Source: Ruegeria sp. SCSIO 43209
GTDB lineage: Bacteria > Pseudomonadota > Alphaproteobacteria > Rhodobacterales > Rhodobacteraceae
Direction: 5' to 3'
Length of the DNA: 64,000 nt
Assembly: GCF_019904295.1 (NCBI RefSeq)
Contig: NZ_CP065359.1
Coordinates: 2,505,001-2,569,000, forward strand
Below the pieces are notes generated by a model. That model ran no database searches, was not told the origin of the DNA, and was given only the letters and a program-made list of their open reading frames with translations. Shown here one piece after another: positions 9,811-18,648 of this stretch (its first letter is position 1; every line of letters starts with the position of its first letter). A program made the translations under genes and the position numbers.

Positions 9811-10138
9811 AATACAGCCCCGAGGGTGCGCAAAATTGCCTATGGTGTGAGTTCGGACCATTAAATTGCCAATGTCGCGAATGCCTGATTTGACGGACCC
9901 AACCGTCACAATGGCAACCTCAAGCAAATGGTGGGTTCGGGCTGTTCTCGATTTTGGTGTTTGCGCCCGGAAGGACAAGTTGTTGCTGAACCGCAATCAG
10001 CAGCGGGGAGCTGTCCCAATCAGGTTCCCCATAGTAACAGACGCCGGCTTTCTGTAAACTGCTCAAGTGCAAACAGGTAAAGCCTGATTTCAAGCAGAAT
10101 TCGCCGCCAGGGACCGAAGCCCCTGACAGATGTTGAAT
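9811..10138. other. Intergenic region between convergent genes
   Basis: No gene is supported. A weak hairpin (CAGGG / CCCTG, around 10110-10130) precedes the end of the minus-strand isochorismatase-family gene, but it lacks a T-tract, so I do not call a terminator. Confidence 0.35.
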
Positions 10139-10894
10139 TTACCAGGTTGAGTCCGGGTCAACTTTGAAAAGATGCTCCATAAACACGCGAGTGACGGCCT
10201 GCAGTTTATCGGTGCGCGCGTGGTCGCGTTGCAGTTCGGCTGGAACCACATTCCATGTTATAGGTTCAACACCAGCCTCGATCATGCGGCGCATGCCGTT
10301 TGCGTGGCTGGTCTGAGTGATCGATCCAACGGCGTCTTCCGGAACGTAGACGTCATATCCGGCCAACTCGGCCTCAATCGCGGGATAAGCCAGACACACA
10401 TCCGTCCAAAGACCGCCCATTATCAGCTTCTTTCGGCCCGTTGCTTCAACTGCAGCTACAAATTCAGGCTCTTCCCAAGCGTTCACATTGGTCCGGTCAA
10501 CAAATACCGCGTTCGGGGCCAGTTCGCGCAATTCTTCGATCATAGGATCATAGCCGTTCAATCCTACGGCTACATGGCTGAATATGATCGGGATGTCGTA
10601 GATCACGGCGGTCTTTATCAGACCAGTGGTGTTGTTGATCAGCTCTTCGTGGTTGATATTCTTAACCCCAGCCAAAATCGGCGGCTGGTAGTCGATAAGG
10701 ATCAGCGCCGAGTTAGTCGGTGACAGAAACGGGTCATTATCTGCGGCTCGGACAGGCGTGCCTTGATAGCCGTCTGGGTATGTTGCGACACCATCCACTG
10801 TTTTGATCATAGGTATTTCTGCGGTTGCAGGGAGTGCTACGGCGCTGATCGTCAAGCTCAGGGCAGTGGCGAACGGTTTGATGAAAGTGGTCAT
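10139..10894 (-). CDS. Exported isochorismatase-fold (YcaC-like) hydrolase
   Basis: A 251-residue cysteine hydrolase of the isochorismatase superfamily. The core carries LILIDYQ (D68), a basic position in VDRTNVNAW (R134, where relatives usually have Lys) and GGLWTDVCLAYPA (nucleophile C167), the family's Asp/basic/Cys triad. Unlike most members it begins with a clear signal peptide, FATALSLTISAVALPATA, with cleavage expected near residue 25, so it should act in the periplasm. A TGGAG ribosome site precedes the ATG. It lies 27 bp behind the VOC gene in a probable two-gene operon opposite a LysR gene. The substrate is unknown; YcaC relatives take amides or peroxidised small molecules. Confidence 0.83.
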   Translation of the reverse strand: MTTFIKPFATALSLTISAVALPATAEIPMIKTVDGVATYPDGYQGTPVRAADNDPFLSPTNSALILIDYQPPILAGVKNINHEELINNTTGLIKTAVIYDIPIIFSHVAVGLNGYDPMIEELRELAPNAVFVDRTNVNAWEEPEFVAAVEATGRKKLIMGGLWTDVCLAYPAIEAELAGYDVYVPEDAVGSITQTSHANGMRRMIEAGVEPITWNVVPAELQRDHARTDKLQAVTRVFMEHLFKVDPDSTW

Positions 10895-10921
10895 GGGAGC
10901 ATCTCCATTAATGATGGGGGT

Positions 10922-11353
10922 TCAACCGTGCACATGCTCGGCGATCAGTTGCGCGACAGATGGTCCGGGACCAACAAGTTCCAGGACATTACGATCCGGA
11001 TCGCGGATGAAAATTGTCTTGGTACCGCGAAATTCTCGACGACCTGTTATGGCTATGCTGTGTTCGGTAACAAAGGCCTCGGTTGCTTCGGCGTCCCTTA
11101 CCTTGACGGCCAGGTGCGTGATGCCGGGAAACTTCTCGACCTCATCCATCAAGACGTTTTCACCAGCTTTTGCTGTAGCGGGGCCTAACAGGTTGATGTT
11201 GATCCCGGACGGATGCAGCATCACCAACGGATGGCCATGGTCATAGCCGCCATCCGCGATCAACTCGAATCCCAGCAACTCATAGAAGGCGACTGATGTA
11301 TCGCGGTCGCTGATGCGGATGCCAATGTGATCGAAGTTTCTTATATCCAACAT
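10922..11353 (-). CDS. VOC (glyoxalase/bleomycin-resistance fold) family protein
   Basis: A protein of about 143 residues with a vicinal-oxygen-chelate fold. The start is taken at the ATG giving MLDIRNFDHIGI because AAAGG precedes it at normal spacing; an upstream ATG adds five residues without a ribosome site. Landmarks are FDHIGIRISD (first metal His), GITHLAVKVRD (second His) and IFIRDPDRNVLELVG (metal Glu). These features fit lactoylglutathione-lyase-like isomerases, dioxygenases or thiol transferases. It is the first gene of a pair with the isochorismatase-fold hydrolase and is divergent from a LysR gene 85 bp away. Confidence 0.83.
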   Translation of the reverse strand: MLDIRNFDHIGIRISDRDTSVAFYELLGFELIADGGYDHGHPLVMLHPSGININLLGPATAKAGENVLMDEVEKFPGITHLAVKVRDAEATEAFVTEHSIAITGRREFRGTKTIFIRDPDRNVLELVGPGPSVAQLIAEHVHG

Positions 11354-11438
11354 GGTTTGGCCTTTCATTACACTGCAACCAATGTAACTATACTTGCATT
11401 GATGCTTAATAGCTCATCTGGAAGGTAATTTTTTCCAA

Positions 11439-12335
11439 ATGGATCATAATAAGGATTTGTTCGACGGCGTGGTTCTGTTCTGCACAGTAGTGGAACAGGA
11501 AGGCATGAGCGCCGCCGCAAAACTGCTGGGCCATACGCCTAGCCATGTCAGTAAAGAAATCGGACGGCTTGAGGCCCGGCTTGGCGCCCGGTTATTGAAT
11601 CGGACCACGCGTCGGATCAGCCTGACGGAATCCGGGCGCATATACTATGAAAACGCCCGCCGGATTGTGGATGACGCCCGCGCCGTACAAAACAGGTTGC
11701 ATTCCATCGGCGACAGACCCTTTGGAGAGCTTCGGATGAGCGTTCCTGTGGTTTTTGCACATGGATGGCTGAACGATCGGTTGCCCGAATTTCTGCAGCG
11801 ATACCCCGAAGTTGATCTGAACATTGACATATCCGAGCGCCGGGCCGACATGATCGGTGAAGGCATCGATCTGCTGGTGCGCATCGGTGATTTGCCTCCG
11901 TCCGATTTGATTGCACGCGAACTTTTTCGTACACAAGGTCTTACATTGGCTTCCCCCGCCTATCTGAAACGAAACGGCACGCCCCGCCACCCCGATGACC
12001 TAAAGGGGCATCAACTAATTGATTTTTCGTTTCACGGGGCCACCCAAAACTGGACCTACCCAGGACCAGATGGTGAGGCAATCGCGGTTCCAATCGCTCC
12101 TCGTATTCGATGCAACGATGGTCATACCGAAAAGGTGCTGGCCCTTGCTGGTCGTGGGATTACACGTCTGCCTCAGCTTTCCTGTCAGACTGAACTGGAT
12201 GCCGGGGCATTGGTGGCGATCTTACCCGATTTCAGCCCGCCTTCTATCGGAGTCCATGTGATCTATGCCAGCCGCGACAACCTGCCCGCAAAGACCCGCG
12301 CTATGATCGATTTTCTGGTCGAAATGAGCGGCTGA
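11439..12335 (+). CDS. LysR family regulator divergent from the VOC/isochorismatase pair
   Basis: A 298-residue LysR-type regulator. The N-terminal helix-turn-helix is GMSAAAKLLGHTPSHVSKEIGRLEAR followed by LLNRTTRRISLTESG, typical of the DsdC/CrgA-like subgroup that often controls redox or detoxification genes. The effector domain begins near ELRMSVPVVFAHGWL. It faces the VOC gene across 85 bp and probably regulates that pair. No operator could be assigned with confidence. Confidence 0.88.
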   Translation: MDHNKDLFDGVVLFCTVVEQEGMSAAAKLLGHTPSHVSKEIGRLEARLGARLLNRTTRRISLTESGRIYYENARRIVDDARAVQNRLHSIGDRPFGELRMSVPVVFAHGWLNDRLPEFLQRYPEVDLNIDISERRADMIGEGIDLLVRIGDLPPSDLIARELFRTQGLTLASPAYLKRNGTPRHPDDLKGHQLIDFSFHGATQNWTYPGPDGEAIAVPIAPRIRCNDGHTEKVLALAGRGITRLPQLSCQTELDAGALVAILPDFSPPSIGVHVIYASRDNLPAKTRAMIDFLVEMSG

Positions 12336-12566
12336 AGTCAGGTGCCGCCGAAGTTTCACAGTCCTTCGTTTGATGTGAGCAGTCTTCTTGCAGACAGTAT
12401 CGCACCTTGCAGCAATGTCTGATTTGTTCAACCACGTCATAGTTTTAGTTACGCCACGATAGGCAGCAATGAGCTGATTGATGGGAAGTAATGGGTAGAA
12501 AACTGCAATCATTACATCTTTCCCGTAAGTCCCAATCTGTCGAAACATGGAGTCCGGCAGACAGGG

Positions 12567-13484
12567 TCATTGAACACGTTCAAGCGTCGGGCTTAGTTGA
12601 GCCAACGCGTTGACCACGCCAAACAACTCTTTTTCGAATGAAAGCAAGGCATCGGACTTCGCATCCACGATCGGGTAAAGCAGGCCAAACGTCATCCAGC
12701 GTTCAGGCGTCACCGGTACAAGTGCTAGTTTGTCCGAATTGGTTTGGGCGACGACCAACTCGTCCGCAACAGTTACACCAGCACCCTCTGCAACAAGCGA
12801 GCACGCGAGTTGAGATGCTGCCACTTCGCAAGTTTGCTTTGGTGTGACACCAGCAGAGTGAAAAATATCGTCCAACTGGTCGCGCAACAACAGACCGTGC
12901 ATCAAGCGTATGATAGTTTCTTCCGCGAGATCACTCGCCGTAATTTCTTCTCGGATGGAAAGAGGATGATCCAATGGTAAGACCGCTTGTGCTCTCACTC
13001 TCAACAAAGGTTTAGTGACAATGCCCGGATGATCGACGGGCAAAGCACCAATACCGATATCGTATTCTCGTCCGGCCAACCATTTCCCCGCTTCACGTCT
13101 TGCCCGGACATCAAGGTTGATATTGGTGCCGGGGCTGGCCTTCATGAATCGCGCTACGGCCGGGGCTGACAGCGACTGCGCAATTCGGGGCATGGTTACA
13201 ATCCTCAGAGTTTCCGTGCGACCTGCCCGGATTTCGGCAGCGATCCGAGGAACTTCATCAAGGTTGTCCAGGATGCGGCCTGCCTCGCGGTAGAACGCCA
13301 ACCCTTCGGGTGTCGGGGTCAGATTGCGGCCGCTGCGGTCAAACAGCGTCAGCTTGAGTTCGGCCTCGAGCCCCGAAATCAAGCGGCTGATCGCAGGCTG
13401 GCTAAGGTGCAGAATCTCGGATGCGGCGACTAGCGAGCCTTCGGACAATGTTGCGCGAAAGGCGCGTAGGGCCTTGATGTTCAT
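12567..13484 (-). CDS. LysR family regulator divergent from tctCBA
   Basis: A 305-residue LysR-type regulator. The start is taken at the ATG 13484; the frame also allows a TTG one codon earlier. The helix-turn-helix is SLVASEILHLSQPAISRLISG, in the region of residues 15-40, followed by LFDRSGRNLTPTPEG. The effector domain starts near ETLRIVTMPRIAQSLS. It is divergent from the tctC gene across about 100 AT-rich bases containing TTTGCA/TGCAA elements, so control of the tricarboxylate-type transporter is likely. The inducing ligand is unknown. Confidence 0.88.
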   Translation of the reverse strand: MNIKALRAFRATLSEGSLVAASEILHLSQPAISRLISGLEAELKLTLFDRSGRNLTPTPEGLAFYREAGRILDNLDEVPRIAAEIRAGRTETLRIVTMPRIAQSLSAPAVARFMKASPGTNINLDVRARREAGKWLAGREYDIGIGALPVDHPGIVTKPLLRVRAQAVLPLDHPLSIREEITASDLAEETIIRLMHGLLLRDQLDDIFHSAGVTPKQTCEVAASQLACSLVAEGAGVTVADELVVAQTNSDKLALVPVTPERWMTFGLLYPIVDAKSDALLSFEKELFGVVNALAQLSPTLERVQ

Positions 13485-13587
13485 CAATCCATACTTTCAA
13501 TTTTTGCAAGAGTAGATAACATATTTGCATTTTTTACAATTGATGTTTTCGCGTAATTTGATCCCAAGCGAATTTGGGAGGTTACTC

Positions 13588-14547
13588 ATGAAACGCAGAA
13601 CGCTTCTTGGTGCTGTTATTGCCGCCATAGCCGTCACCACGACTGCCACCGCAACCTTTGCAGCGGATTGGCCAAAACGACCAATCAACCTGGTTGTTCC
13701 CTACAAGGCCGGGGGCGGTACTGACGCCTATGCCCGCGCCATCTCGGCCGCAGCGGAAGGCACGCTGGATGTGCCCGTTGTTGTGGTCAACAAGCCGGGG
13801 TCGGGCGGCCTGAATGGGGCCAATGCGGTGGTTGGCGCACGGCCCGACGGGTATACTCTGATGATGACATCCGGAGGATCGTTCCTTTTGTCGACGATGA
13901 CCCGAGATACTGACATTGATGCATTGGAGAGCTTCGATTTTGTCGCTCAGGTAGGACAATTGCAGACGTCGCTTATGGTACCAGTCAAAAGTCCGTATCA
14001 GACCGTTCAGGATTTAATTGACGCGGCCAAGGCCAATCCCGGCGAGCTGCGTTGGGCACACTCGGGGCGTGGTGGATTCCACCACGTCGGTGGGTTGGGC
14101 TTTCTGGCCAGTAACGGGATTGACGCCCAGGATGTGCCGTTCAAAGGCGGCGGGCCGACCCGGGCTGCCCTGATCGGCGAGCAGGCTGATTTCGGGTTCC
14201 TTGGCGTTCAGCAACTTGCTGGTTTTCAAGAGCAGTTGAGGGCACTGGCCGTCAACAGTCAGGAGCGGGATGGGATCATGACTGATGTCCCCTCGTTTGG
14301 TGAGCTGGGCATTCCATTCGCTGCAGTATCATCCCCAGTGATCGTCTTTGCACCTAAGGGCACACCGGTAGAAGTGATTGCTGCGTTGGAGACCGCGCTG
14401 GAAGAAATTGCCGCCAAGCCAGAATTTGCGGAACTCCTTGCCTCACGCGGAACCGGCCCGGTCTACCAGAATGGAGCGGACGCAAAAACAACCCTATCCG
14501 CAATGAAAGAGGACGCCACTCCCTTGGTCCAAAGCCTGACCAACTAA
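13588..14547 (+). CDS. tctC: Tripartite tricarboxylate transporter substrate-binding protein (TctC family)
   Basis: A 319-residue periplasmic binding protein of the Bug/TctC family. The start at 13588 is set by GGGAGG 7 bases upstream; a longer frame back to 13525 has no such site. The signal peptide MKRRTLLGAVIAAIAVTTTATATFA ends near residue 25. The mature protein opens with DWPKRPINLVVPYKAGGGTDAYAR, the family's ligand-loop region, and PGSGGLNGANAV is the second diagnostic loop. It delivers a carboxylate to the TctA/TctB membrane components encoded next. The carboxylate itself cannot be read from the sequence. Confidence 0.9.
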   Translation: MKRRTLLGAVIAAIAVTTTATATFAADWPKRPINLVVPYKAGGGTDAYARAISAAAEGTLDVPVVVVNKPGSGGLNGANAVVGARPDGYTLMMTSGGSFLLSTMTRDTDIDALESFDFVAQVGQLQTSLMVPVKSPYQTVQDLIDAAKANPGELRWAHSGRGGFHHVGGLGFLASNGIDAQDVPFKGGGPTRAALIGEQADFGFLGVQQLAGFQEQLRALAVNSQERDGIMTDVPSFGELGIPFAAVSSPVIVFAPKGTPVEVIAALETALEEIAAKPEFAELLASRGTGPVYQNGADAKTTLSAMKEDATPLVQSLTN

Positions 14548-14556
14548 TGTCCTCAT

Positions 14557-14583
14557 GGTCGGGTGAACAATGGTCACCCGACC
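14557..14583 (+). terminator. Intercistronic hairpin between tctC and tctB
   Basis: Perfect 10-bp stem GGTCGGGTGA / TCACCCGACC with a 7-base loop, 9 bases after the tctC stop codon. It lacks a strong T-tract, so it is more likely an mRNA-stabilising or attenuating hairpin than a full terminator. It matches the position and geometry of the hairpins after ugpB and the second tctC. Confidence 0.7.
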
Positions 14584-14616
14584 CCCTTGTTCATGTTGAT
14601 ATCTCGGAGGAAAGAC

Positions 14617-15084
14617 ATGCGTGCCTATGCAGAAGGTCTGGTGCTTGCCCTCATCTCAATCTTTGCAATCTGGGGGGCCTGGCAAGTACCGGCCGCATCT
14701 CCGGGCGATACATGGGCCGGGATTGTGCCATTCTCCGCCGCTCTCGCTCTACTTGCTCTGTCCGGTGTTATGGTGTTGATCGCAACGCGCCAGACGGCGG
14801 GTGATACAAGTGACGATCAAGACAGCAACGCGACTTTACAGATCATAGGTCTGTTTATCATCGCTATGCTGTACCAGCAGTCGTTCCGCTGGTTCGGCTA
14901 CCTGCTGCCGACTGCGATCGTGACGCCGATCGTCCTCTACATTTTCGGCGTACGCAGTCGGATCGGATTGGTTTTGTCGATCGTTCTTTGCCCGCTGGTC
15001 TTCCATCTCATCTTTTTTGTCCTGCTGGGTGTGTACCCGCCATATGGCGAAGTTTTCGACCTTCTCAGCTGGATTCAGGGGTAA
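14617..15084 (+). CDS. tctB: Tripartite tricarboxylate transporter small membrane subunit (TctB family)
   Basis: A 155-residue membrane protein with four hydrophobic segments, the size and layout of TctB. The start at 14617 (MRAYAEGLVLAL) is chosen because GGAGG lies 6 bases upstream; the frame extends 54 bases further without a ribosome site. It lies between tctC and tctA, the standard order, with a 6-bp gap to tctA. It is the less conserved small subunit of this ion-driven secondary importer. Confidence 0.87.
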   Translation: MRAYAEGLVLALISIFAIWGAWQVPAASPGDTWAGIVPFSAALALLALSGVMVLIATRQTAGDTSDDQDSNATLQIIGLFIIAMLYQQSFRWFGYLLPTAIVTPIVLYIFGVRSRIGLVLSIVLCPLVFHLIFFVLLGVYPPYGEVFDLLSWIQG

Positions 15085-15090
15085 AACATC

Positions 15091-16605
15091 ATGGAGATCT
15101 TTCCTGCACTTCTGTCGGTGGTGACTGACCCTACATTGCTCTTTGCCATAGTACTTGCAGCGGCGGTTGGGATGGTGGTTGGTGCGACACCTGGCCTGAC
15201 TGCCTCTGCGGCTATCGCGATGTTGCTTCCAATCACCTTTTATATGTCGCCGATCTTTGCGTTGGCATTTCTGTATGTGATCGGCAAGTCCGGTCGGTAC
15301 GGCGGCTCGATCGCAGCAATCCTGTTCAACACACCCGGAACAGCGGCCAGTGCAGCGACTCAGATCGATGGCTATCCGTTGGCACGAGCGGGCAAAGCAG
15401 GAAAAGCTATGAAAGTGGCGACAATCTCGTCCGTCATCGGCGACCTGATGGGGGATGTCCTGCTGGTCATCGGTGTAGGTTTCATTGCGGCCGTCGCACT
15501 GAAACTCGGCCCGCCTGAGACTTTCGCCATCTACTTTGCCGCTTTTGTCGTAATAGGTTCTGTCATTGGCACTTCCATCGTCAAGGGTCTGGCATCGGCC
15601 TTGATGGGCATCCTGATCGCCATGGTCGGGCTGGACCCGATTTCGAGCGAAGAGCGCTATACATTCGGATCGTTCGATCTATCCAATGGCATCGGCTTGG
15701 TACCCCTGATGATAGGTGTTTTTGTATTGGGCGAAGTATTCGCGCAGCTAGAATCCCGCCGCAAGGCTACCGGAGAGACCAAAGAGAATGAAACCACAGC
15801 GGATGGCAACAGTCTGACCTGGGCGGAATACAAACCCTGTCTTCCGCACGCATTGCGTGGTGGGTTTATCGGCGCAGGCATCGGAGTATTGCCCGGCCTG
15901 GGATCGGCGATCGCGGCGTTCATCTCTTATGGAGAAGGCAAACGCCGCGCAAACAACTCCGAGATGTGGGGCAAGGGGGCACTAGAAGGCGTTGCCGCAC
16001 CTGAGGCTGCCAATAATGCTGTGTCCGGTCCATCAATGGCTCCATTGCTGACGCTGGGCATTCCAGGTTCGACCATCGGGGCAATATTGCTGGGCGTTTT
16101 CCTGATCCACGGCATTCAGGTTGGTCCGACCTTATTCCTGACGGATAAGGAGCTGGTGTACAAACTTTTTGCATGCGGCATGCTGGGTATTCTGGCTTAT
16201 GGCTTGATCGGTTACTTCGGCGCCACACGAGTTGCCCGCCTGATCCTGAAGATTCCGACCAATGTGCTGTATCCACTGATCTTCCTAACCGCGTTTGTGG
16301 CGGCCTATTCAGCCCGTGGATCGATGTTTGACGTAACCGTCATGACCGTAGCGGGGTTCGCCGGCTGGCTGATGCGGAAATACGACTTCAACGTTGCAGC
16401 GTTCGTAATTTCCTTCGTGCTGGCTAAGGGTGCCGAGGAAACCTTTCGCCAATCCCTACTGATGTCCGAAGGCGGCGCACTGATATTTGTCGAACGCCCC
16501 ATAGCTCTTGCGTTCATCATCGTCGGCTTTGCTGCCATGGCGTTCCGAATCCGAGTTATCGTCAAGGAACGCCGCATCTCTCGTGGAGGGCTCGAAGATG
16601 CTTGA
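15091..16605 (+). CDS. tctA: Tripartite tricarboxylate transporter large permease subunit (TctA family)
   Basis: A 504-residue inner-membrane permease with about 12 hydrophobic segments. Diagnostic TctA stretches are VGMVVGATPGLTASAAIAML near the N-terminus and its repeat-related GIGVLPGLGSAIAAFISYG mid-protein. Further ones are ILFNTPGTAASAATQIDGYP and APEAANNAVSGPSMAPLLTLGIPGS, the latter with the second conserved loop. It forms the channel with TctB. The gene overlaps the following lyase gene by 8 bp (ATGCTTGA), so transporter and lyase are probably produced together and the lyase may act on the imported carboxylate. Confidence 0.94.
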   Translation: MEIFPALLSVVTDPTLLFAIVLAAAVGMVVGATPGLTASAAIAMLLPITFYMSPIFALAFLYVIGKSGRYGGSIAAILFNTPGTAASAATQIDGYPLARAGKAGKAMKVATISSVIGDLMGDVLLVIGVGFIAAVALKLGPPETFAIYFAAFVVIGSVIGTSIVKGLASALMGILIAMVGLDPISSEERYTFGSFDLSNGIGLVPLMIGVFVLGEVFAQLESRRKATGETKENETTADGNSLTWAEYKPCLPHALRGGFIGAGIGVLPGLGSAIAAFISYGEGKRRANNSEMWGKGALEGVAAPEAANNAVSGPSMAPLLTLGIPGSTIGAILLGVFLIHGIQVGPTLFLTDKELVYKLFACGMLGILAYGLIGYFGATRVARLILKIPTNVLYPLIFLTAFVAAYSARGSMFDVTVMTVAGFAGWLMRKYDFNVAAFVISFVLAKGAEETFRQSLLMSEGGALIFVERPIALAFIIVGFAAMAFRIRVIVKERRISRGGLEDA

Positions 16606-17713
16606 ATACAGTATCTACCGAGATTGCTTTTCCAGCGCCCATATGCGGTCGATCTGGTCTGAACACGCCACGATATCCGCCTGGCTCAAGGTCGAACAGG
16701 TTCTTGCGGCGCATCAAGCTGCGGCTGGTCTAATCCCGATTGAGGCTGCTGAGGCAATTGAGGAGATTTCGATCTGCGATCTGAACCATGAGGAATTGCG
16801 GAAAGAGATGATGTTTGTTGGCCGCCCCATCGTAGGACTGGCCAAACAGTTGCGCCAACTATTGCCAGAACACTCGGCCCATGTGCACTATCGTACGACC
16901 ACGCAGGATGTGATGGACACGGCGTTGGCGATGCAGATGAAACTGGGGCTTGAGCAAATACAAAGCACCCTCGGCGATGTCATGGCTGCGATCGCTCATC
17001 ATGTTTCCGCCCATCCAGACACAATGATGATGGGAAGAACCAATGGTCAGCATGCTGTGCCCATTCGTCTTGCGACGAAGCTTGAAGTCTGGAGATCTGA
17101 ACTGGGTCGGCGGTCTGAGGCACTTCAAGAGGCAGCAAAACGTGGATTGAATGTTCAGATTGGTGGCCCCGTCGGAGACTTGCGCGGATATGAAAATGGC
17201 ATTGGTCGCCAGATTAAACAGGATGTTGCTCATTCACTCGGTCTGAGCGTCGTCGAACCGCACTGGCAGAACGCTCGTGACGGTATCGCTGACATCGTCA
17301 CCGCCCTTGGCTCGCTTTGCGGGACGCTGTGCAAAATCGCCCACAACGTCAATCAACTGTCATCATCCGACATCGGTGAATTCGCCGAAGTTCATGAACC
17401 TGGCAAAGGATCGTCTTCAGCGATGGCCCACAAACGAAATCAACGCGCATCGGAATTTGGGGAGGCCGTCGCTCGGCTGGGACGCCAACGGGCCGGACAA
17501 ATAGGTGAACTGACCCATCATGAGCATGAACGATCCGGTGGCGTCTGGATTGGGGAGTGGATCGTTGTTCCCGAGGTCTTTCTTTTGACTTCCGGCGCGC
17601 TGCATTGGTCGGAACGGATGTTCAAGAGTTTAGTGACCGATACTAACGCGATGGCGCTGCTGGTTTCGTCTTATCGCTCTGTGAATAGTATCTATCATCT
17701 AGATAGATCATAA
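16598..17713 (+). CDS. Fumarase/aspartase-superfamily lyase (3-carboxymuconate cycloisomerase-like), C-terminally truncated
   Basis: A 371-residue member of the fumarase II / argininosuccinate lyase superfamily, closest in appearance to PcaB-type cycloisomerases and adenylosuccinate-lyase-like enzymes. The start is the ATG at 16598, overlapping tctA by 8 bp and preceded by GGAGGG. The superfamily signature is GKGSSSAMAHKRNQRASE, whose first serines form the mobile catalytic loop; HYRTTTQDVMDTALAMQ and GRTNGQHAVPI are the other conserved blocks. Relatives run to about 450 residues. This one stops soon after the VTDTNAM position and ends in an unrelated short tail, so most of the C-terminal domain is missing. 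The active sites need three subunits and the central bundle is intact, so activity is possible but doubtful. Confidence 0.78.
   Translation: MLEYSIYRDCFSSAHMRSIWSEHATISAWLKVEQVLAAHQAAAGLIPIEAAEAIEEISICDLNHEELRKEMMFVGRPIVGLAKQLRQLLPEHSAHVHYRTTTQDVMDTALAMQMKLGLEQIQSTLGDVMAAIAHHVSAHPDTMMMGRTNGQHAVPIRLATKLEVWRSELGRRSEALQEAAKRGLNVQIGGPVGDLRGYENGIGRQIKQDVAHSLGLSVVEPHWQNARDGIADIVTALGSLCGTLCKIAHNVNQLSSSDIGEFAEVHEPGKGSSSAMAHKRNQRASEFGEAVARLGRQRAGQIGELTHHEHERSGGVWIGEWIVVPEVFLLTSGALHWSERMFKSLVTDTNAMALLVSSYRSVNSIYHLDRS
17690..17708. promoter_or_regulatory. Perfect inverted repeat, candidate operator of the NmrA-like gene
   Basis: ATCTATC, five bases, GATAGAT: a perfect 7-bp inverted repeat, 58 bases upstream of the NmrA-like start and overlapping the last codons of the truncated lyase. 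Its left arm with three further bases (ATCTATCATC) recurs at 19567-19576, in the gap between the decayed LysR gene and the PACE fragment. It could be an operator of a shared regulator or a trace of a recombination joint. Confidence 0.5.
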
Positions 17714-17766
17714 CTAAACACATCGCATCCTGACTTGTAGAAGCGTGGCAGAACAGGGATGCCACT

Positions 17767-18648
17767 ATGACCAAGAAGATCACAATCATCGGTGCCACAG
17801 GCCATTTGGGGCATCGCGTGACCGCGAAACTTGTTGAGAAAGGTGCAGAAGTAACTGCCATCGTGCGTGATCCTGAGGCGGCAAAATCAATGCTTCCCAC
17901 GCAGGTTCGGCTTATCCAGGGCGACGTGTCGGACTTGGCCAGCCTGAGATCAGCCCTTCACGGCACTGAGACGCTGTACATTACGCTGAATAGCGAATCT
18001 CTGGACACCACCGCACCATTTCACACAGAGCGGGAAGGCGTAATCAACATTATCGCGGCAGTAAAAGAGATCGATGTTCAGCACATCATGCAAATTGCAG
18101 GGGTCGACTACGCTTATCCGCAGTTTTCGACCGAGGGCATGGCCTATGGCACCAACGCGATACGCACGGGCGGGATCAATGCCATCAAAGCATCTGGCAT
18201 TCCTTATACTTTTTTCTTTTGCTCCTTCTTTTTGGATTCATTGCCCAAGCTATTGATGGACAATCAATTGGCCGTAATCGGAAATCACATTCATCCAATC
18301 TGGTTCACCAATTCCAGCGATCTTGCAGAACTCGTCCACAATGCCATCGGTAACGATGCTGCCAAAAACATGGAATTTGCCGTGAAGGATCAACAGGCCG
18401 TCACGTATACCGAAGCGGCCAAAGAATTCTTCGATTCTTTCGCCCCCGAGGCGGAGGTGTATGAGTTACCCATGGATGCTCTTGATGAAATGGGGCTGCC
18501 GGAAGAGCAGGCCGTTTTCATCGAACACGTTTTGACGTTTGTGCAACAGTTGCGGGAAGAGCAAGTGGACAGAGAAACCCGTGGGATTCTTGGAGCGCCA
18601 AAACACACCATTACCTCATTCGCCGAGGAGCTTCGAAATGAGGCTTAA
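17767..18648 (+). CDS. NmrA/HSCARG-like NAD(P)-binding protein (atypical SDR)
   Basis: A 293-residue atypical short-chain dehydrogenase of the NmrA-like type. The N-terminus KITIIGATGHLGHRV carries the GxxGxxG dinucleotide-binding loop at residues 9-15, followed by AIVRDPEAA where NADP-preferring members have a basic residue. No YxxxK catalytic pair is evident, so a redox-sensing or quinone/azo-reductase-like role is possible. The stop codon overlaps that of the convergent LysR pseudogene by three bases. Such genes are commonly regulated by an adjacent regulator, and a perfect inverted repeat lies in its promoter. Confidence 0.82.
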   Translation: MTKKITIIGATGHLGHRVTAKLVEKGAEVTAIVRDPEAAKSMLPTQVRLIQGDVSDLASLRSALHGTETLYITLNSESLDTTAPFHTEREGVINIIAAVKEIDVQHIMQIAGVDYAYPQFSTEGMAYGTNAIRTGGINAIKASGIPYTFFFCSFFLDSLPKLLMDNQLAVIGNHIHPIWFTNSSDLAELVHNAIGNDAAKNMEFAVKDQQAVTYTEAAKEFFDSFAPEAEVYELPMDALDEMGLPEEQAVFIEHVLTFVQQLREEQVDRETRGILGAPKHTITSFAEELRNEA

